Shown in pieces: positions 6,198 through 9,359 of a stretch of DNA of 9,359 nt. The notes under the pieces were generated by a model that did no database searches, was not told where the DNA came from, and saw nothing but the letters and a program-made list of their open reading frames with translations. This stretch comes from an uncultured Gemmataceae bacterium (GTDB lineage: Bacteria > Planctomycetota > Planctomycetia > Gemmatales > Gemmataceae), in the NCBI GenBank assembly GCA_937922175.1, contig CAKZUU010000400.1, positions 1 through 9,359 of the forward strand, written 5' to 3'. Position 1 is the first letter of the stretch; each line of letters begins with the position of its first letter. A program made the translations under genes and the position numbers.

Positions 6198-6968
6198 ATG
6201 TTGACGGCACTCCTGCTCGCATTGATGACGGCGCTGGCCCTGGTCGTGCTTCTCTGGGTTGGGACTAGTTGGGCGCAAGGCTACTTTTACGAAACCAGCG
6301 TGGAAGATTTATCGTGGCGTGCCCCGGCCGCCGCCGGCTCTCTCGCTTTGCTCTATCTGCTCTGGCTCGCCTTCGAGTCTCGTCGTCCGAACACGATCGA
6401 CACTTTGTTTCGTTTCAGCCATGAACACGCGCAGAAGTTCGACCGTTTCATCTCCGTCCGTCGCAATGAAGAAGGCGAACAAGAAATCCTCTTCGAGAAG
6501 CGACCTTTGGGAGGCGGGCGTTTCGAGTTTCGAGACGATCAAGGACAACCCTGGGCTCGTTCGCGCAGTGGGATGATGGTGGCGATCATTGTGGAAGAAC
6601 CCGCCGACGATCCGTTGTCACCTCCTGTTCGCCGACGATTCAACGCAGAATTGTCTCCCGATGGCAAAACATTCGCCCCGCGTCAAGCCGGCGGAATTTT
6701 CCAACCGATCCGCTACCTTGAAGAAGGAGGCGACCGGTTCATCATTGAAGACCAATTAGGAACGATCATCAGTTATCGGCGGGGTGTCCTGGTCGCCAAT
6801 CTTCTGGTCAATCTTGTGCATGCCGTCTTATGGTTCATCGTGTTATGGTTGATTTTGCAATTTCAATGGCCGCACGCTCTTCTGGGCGCCGCGGTATGCT
6901 GGTTGGTGATGACCTTGGGAGTCCTACCTTTCTTGCTCGATCAAGTGAGAGCGAAAGTGACCGGCTAG
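6198..6968 (+). CDS. Integral membrane protein with four predicted helices, function unknown
   Basis: A 256-residue membrane protein. Two hydrophobic helices lie at the N-terminus (about 2-22 and 44-60) and two at the C-terminus (about 197-222 and 226-248). They frame a soluble domain of about 135 residues that is charged and beta-rich, with patterns such as EILFEKRPLGGGRFEFRDDQ and RFIIEDQLGTIISYRRG. By the positive-inside tendency the central domain, flanked by RR motifs (62-63 and 194-195), is probably cytoplasmic. No catalytic motif is visible and I do not recognise the family. The start is the first ATG after a weak GGA; the first helix begins at once, so a later start would destroy it. 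It is divergent from the exported thioredoxin-like gene and ends 46 bp before the aminotransferase start, so it may be cotranscribed with that gene. Confidence 0.8.
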   Translation: MLTALLLALMTALALVVLLWVGTSWAQGYFYETSVEDLSWRAPAAAGSLALLYLLWLAFESRRPNTIDTLFRFSHEHAQKFDRFISVRRNEEGEQEILFEKRPLGGGRFEFRDDQGQPWARSRSGMMVAIIVEEPADDPLSPPVRRRFNAELSPDGKTFAPRQAGGIFQPIRYLEEGGDRFIIEDQLGTIISYRRGVLVANLLVNLVHAVLWFIVLWLILQFQWPHALLGAAVCWLVMTLGVLPFLLDQVRAKVTG

Positions 6969-7002
6969 AGTTGGAACAATGCGGATCCTTGTCAGGACTC
7001 CG

Positions 7003-7007
7003 GGAGG
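7003..7007 (+). promoter_or_regulatory. Strong ribosome binding site that fixes the aminotransferase start
   Basis: GGAGG, inside the purine run GGGAGGGGGGGA, lies seven bases before the ATG at 7015. The in-frame ATG at 6979 has only a weak GGAA ahead of it and would add 12 residues (RILVRTPGGGD and the first Met) that do not belong to the aminotransferase fold. The 7015 start is therefore preferred. Confidence 0.75.
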
Positions 7008-7014
7008 GGGGGAC

Positions 7015-8370
7015 ATGAACCGTCCAAATGATTCGTTGCTCCAGCGATTCGAGCGCGAGTTTCCCAAGTCGCGAGCAAGGCATGAAAGAGCCCGTAGGGT
7101 TTTTCCGGATGGGGTAACGCACGATTCCCGGCGTCTGTATCCGTTCCCCATCTATGTGACCCACGCTTGTGGATCGCGGAAATGGGACACCGATGGTCAT
7201 GAGTTGATTGATTATTGGGGAGGACACGGTGCATTGCTGTTGGGCCATTCCCCCTCCGAAATTGTCGAGGCGGTGCGGCGACAGATCGCCTTGGGAACAC
7301 ACTTCGGTGCGTGTCACGAATTGGAAGTGGAATGGGGCGAGTGGGTACAACGACTGATCCCCTGCGCCGAGCGCGTCCGTTTCACGTCGAGTGGAACTGA
7401 AGCGACCTTGATGGCCCTCCGTCTGGCACGGATTCATACGGGCCGACCCAAAATCTTGAAATTTCTGGGGCATTTTCATGGCTGGCACGATGCTGTCATG
7501 CCTGGGGCGTATGCTCCCTACGATCAGGTCGCTGTTCCTGGTCTCCCGCCCGAGGTGAGCGCCCAAACGGTTGTCATTCCGCCCAATGACCCCGCCTTGT
7601 TGGAAGAGACACTGGCGGGCGATTTGCAAATTGGGGCGGTGATCATCGAACCGACTGGTGGACATTGGGGCCGGGTGCCCATTCGTGGGGAATTCCTCCG
7701 CGAACTACGACGACTCACCGAGAAACATGGGCAGGTTCTTATCTTTGATGAGGTCATCACCGGTTTTCGAGTCCATCCCGGAGGGGCGCAGGCGCATTAC
7801 GGCGTCCGACCGGACCTCACGACTCTGGCGAAAATTTTGGCCGGGGGCTTGCCAGGCGGTGCTGTCGCGGGTCGAGCAGAGATTTTGGCTGCGATCGAGA
7901 CTCGACCGGGCCGATCGAAAATGAGGCACCCCGGAACATACAATGCCAATCCGCTTTCGGCTGCGGCCGGGGTCGCCGCCTTGAAACAGATCGCCTCGGG
8001 GCAGCCATGCCGACGCGCCAACGAACAGGCTGCCCGACTTCGTTCACGACTCAATCAATTGTTTGCGGAGCGATTCCCCGATTGGGTCGCTTATGGCGAC
8101 TTCTCGTTCGTTCACGTCATGCCGGGGTACCGAGGCCCACACCCGCTCGGCGAAGCCGAGGTACCGTGCGGCGGTCGCTTGGAGGAGCTCGACACCGCCC
8201 CGAACCCGGCCCTCCTCCACGCCTGGCGACAAGCGTTGCTTCTCCACGGGGTTGATTGGTTCGGATTCGGTGCTTTCGTGTCGGCCGTCCACAGCGACGC
8301 CGATCTCGACTTCACGGTGCACGCCGTGGGCCAAGCGATCGAATCGATGAAGATCGAGGGGCTCGTCTGA
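7015..8370 (+). CDS. Class III PLP aminotransferase, glutamate-1-semialdehyde aminomutase-like
   Basis: A 451-residue fold-type I PLP enzyme of aminotransferase class III. Visible landmarks are: CGSRKWDTDGHELIDYWGG (52-70); RFTSSGTEATLMALRLAR (122-139), the phosphate-binding loop; GHFHGWHD (152-159); AVIIEPTGGHWG (208-219); LIFDEVITGFR (242-252), with D245 contacting the pyridine nitrogen; PDLTTLAKILAGGLPGGAVAGR (266-287), with K273 as the Schiff-base lysine; and HPGTYNANPLSAAAG (305-319). The closest remembered family is HemL. However, the HemL hallmarks GVNSPVRAF, YHGHAD and EPVAGN are here GVTHDSRRL, FHGWHD and EPTGGH, so it may act on a different amino ketone or beta-amino substrate. The protein is a little longer than HemL, mostly through a loop near residues 365-395. 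It is probably cotranscribed with the membrane protein gene 46 bp upstream. Function as a tetrapyrrole-pathway enzyme is not assumed. Confidence 0.9.
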   Translation: MNRPNDSLLQRFEREFPKSRARHERARRVFPDGVTHDSRRLYPFPIYVTHACGSRKWDTDGHELIDYWGGHGALLLGHSPSEIVEAVRRQIALGTHFGACHELEVEWGEWVQRLIPCAERVRFTSSGTEATLMALRLARIHTGRPKILKFLGHFHGWHDAVMPGAYAPYDQVAVPGLPPEVSAQTVVIPPNDPALLEETLAGDLQIGAVIIEPTGGHWGRVPIRGEFLRELRRLTEKHGQVLIFDEVITGFRVHPGGAQAHYGVRPDLTTLAKILAGGLPGGAVAGRAEILAAIETRPGRSKMRHPGTYNANPLSAAAGVAALKQIASGQPCRRANEQAARLRSRLNQLFAERFPDWVAYGDFSFVHVMPGYRGPHPLGEAEVPCGGRLEELDTAPNPALLHAWRQALLLHGVDWFGFGAFVSAVHSDADLDFTVHAVGQAIESMKIEGLV

Positions 8371-8494
8371 AGCTAGGATCGCACCGAACCACGGCGGCTG
8401 GTCGAATAGCGAGCGGCAGCGGACCTCGGACGCCTCGCGGCAACGAGATTGGTCTTCCGTCAACTCAACAACGAGAAGTTCGGAGCTTTCGCGA

Positions 8495-8743
8495 TCAGTT
8501 GGAACCATCCATGGGAGGGGGATTGCCTCCCATCGGGGCGGGGGAATTCGGTTCGAACGCCGCCGGCGGGAGGGACCGTTCGACGCGAGGCATTTGCGGC
8601 TTCTGCGTCCCGTATTGCGCGTAATCGAGATACAGCAGAACGCAACTGATGATCAGAGCGAGCAAAGAGATTGCCAACAGACCGGTGTAGGCATCGTTTC
8701 GCGCTTTCGGGGGTGAGTATCGTTTCTTCGCGGTCGTGGACAT
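8495..8743 (-). CDS. Small single-pass membrane protein with a proline-rich tail
   Basis: An 82-residue protein. A basic N-terminus (AKKRYSPPKAR) is followed by one hydrophobic helix at about 20-39 (TGLLAISLLALIISCVLLYL) and a tail rich in Pro, Gly and Asn (residues 51-82). Charge distribution puts the N-terminus in the cytoplasm and the tail outside. AGAGG lies seven bases before the ATG, which supports it as a real gene. It starts 22 bp after the stop of the coiled-coil gene on the same strand, so the two form an operon and may work together, for example as a membrane anchor and a filamentous partner. No named family is recognised. A convergent gap of 124 bp with no clear terminator hairpin separates it from the aminotransferase gene. 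Confidence 0.75.
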   Translation of the reverse strand: MSTTAKKRYSPPKARNDAYTGLLAISLLALIISCVLLYLDYAQYGTQKPQMPRVERSLPPAAFEPNSPAPMGGNPPPMDGSN

Positions 8744-8765
8744 GTGCAGCCTCTGCTAACAGCCC

Positions 8766-9359
8766 TCAGCGTAGGATTCGCGTATCCACCCGATCATCCA
8801 CAGCGATGGTTCGACCTCGCACAGCCGGCTCGAACATCCCCACCGCCCGATGCGGTTCCGTCCGGGTCACCGTCAATGTGCCCAAATAGAGAGGATTGGC
8901 ACCGATGCGAAACACTTGCAGCACGTGCCCCTGCTCGATGCCGTTGTCGCTTCCCAACGAGATGGACGCCAGGTTCCCGGAGACGCCGGTCACTCGGCCG
9001 GCCGTCTCCACCGAAGGAATCCGTTTCGGGGTCGCAGCGACCGTCGCCACCGACGCCTCGGGGACGCGAGCTCGGAGTTCCTCATAGCGTCGGCGGGTCA
9101 ACGCCAATTCCTCTTTGACACTGGCCAGTTCCCGCTCGTTGGCGTCGGCTCGGAGCTTGTGAAACGTCTCCCGGGCTGTCGTCTCCGCCAACTCACGAGC
9201 GGTTTGCGCCAACTGCTCATTGACACCATTGAGCTGGACGGCCATTTGATTACGTTCGGTCTGTAGTCGAGCGATCTCGACGGAAGCGGCGTTGCTGATC
9301 TCCGCGGCTTTCAGAGATTCGGCCCGGGCTTCGTTAAACTTTTTCTTCTCGCCCGCGAT
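8766..9359 (-). CDS. Coiled-coil protein with a C-terminal beta domain, 5' end outside the window
   Basis: The last 197 residues of a longer protein; the frame stays open to the window edge, and the ATG at 9245 is internal. Visible residues of about 1-98 are rich in Glu, Lys, Arg, Ala and Leu with a heptad-like pattern (for example EELALTRRRYEELRAR) and form a coiled coil. A linker rich in Ala, Val, Thr and Pro (about 99-119) leads to a compact domain of about 75 residues. This reads GRVTGVSGNLASISLGSDNG, then GHVLQVFRI, LGTLTVTRTE and GRTIAVDDRV, an arrangement of short strands with a G-x-x-x-G-D/N-G turn, similar to small beta-barrel modules at the end of planctomycete envelope proteins. 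Any signal peptide or membrane anchor would be upstream and is not visible. The next gene in the operon encodes a single-pass membrane protein. The function is unknown. Confidence 0.8.
   Translation of the reverse strand: MAGEKKKFNEARAESLKAAEISNAASVEIARLQTERNQMAVQLNGVNEQLAQTARELAETTARETFHKLRADANERELASVKEELALTRRRYEELRARVPEASVATVAATPKRIPSVETAGRVTGVSGNLASISLGSDNGIEQGHVLQVFRIGANPLYLGTLTVTRTEPHRAVGMFEPAVRGRTIAVDDRVDTRILR

Noticed and set aside
6835..7665. A 276-codon open frame on the minus strand opposite the aminotransferase
   Set aside because: It is antisense to strongly conserved aminotransferase motifs and shows no protein-like features of its own.
1..9359. CRISPR arrays, transposase genes, tRNA or rRNA genes, toxin-antitoxin or phage genes
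   Set aside because: I looked for spaced direct repeats, mobile-element proteins, RNA-gene signatures and small paired genes and saw none that could be supported.

Overview
The window is GC-rich, tightly packed bacterial chromosome. It looks like a planctomycete, probably near Gemmata and its relatives. The reasons are the mixture of short strand-switching gene groups, several secreted or membrane proteins of unknown function that recall planctomycete-restricted families, a Gfo/Idh/MocA oxidoreductase (a family greatly expanded in that phylum), and a LeuD that resembles the plant-plastid form. This placement rests on remembered resemblance, not on a search.

Layout, left to right. (1) 2-451, + strand: the C-terminal third of a 4-alpha-glucanotransferase (malQ), cut by the window edge. 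(2) 448-882, - strand: a small tandem-ACT-domain protein whose stop codon overlaps that of malQ. (3) 883-1147: a divergent intergenic region with a plausible promoter for the ACT gene. (4) 1148-2335, + strand: a cytosolic Gfo/Idh/MocA oxidoreductase. (5) 2336-2416: an 81-bp gap containing a 12-bp inverted repeat. (6) 2417-2992, + strand: leuD, without leuC beside it. (7) 6031 down to 2989, - strand, read in the order 6031-4628, 4459-3971, 3960-2989: an exported protein with a cysteine-free thioredoxin-like C-terminal domain, a small cytosolic protein of unknown function, and a lipoprotein of unknown function. The last two are only 10 bp apart and almost certainly cotranscribed. (8) 6198-6968 and 7015-8370, + strand: a four-helix membrane protein followed by a class III PLP aminotransferase of the glutamate-1-semialdehyde aminomutase type. 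(9) 9359 down to 8495, - strand: the C-terminal part of a coiled-coil protein followed by a small single-pass membrane protein.

The functions that can be named are housekeeping metabolism: glycogen/maltodextrin turnover, leucine biosynthesis, an NAD(P)-dependent sugar-type oxidoreductase and a PLP enzyme. The remaining genes are envelope-associated proteins of unknown role. I see no phage, transposase, CRISPR array, toxin-antitoxin pair, tRNA or rRNA gene, and no clear defence system. The points most worth a second look are the cysteine-free thioredoxin-like protein and its small gene cluster, the aminotransferase whose active-site motifs depart from true HemL, the inverted repeat ahead of leuD, and two convergent gene pairs that share the same four-base TTAG stop overlap. 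No intergenic stretch exceeds 300 bp.
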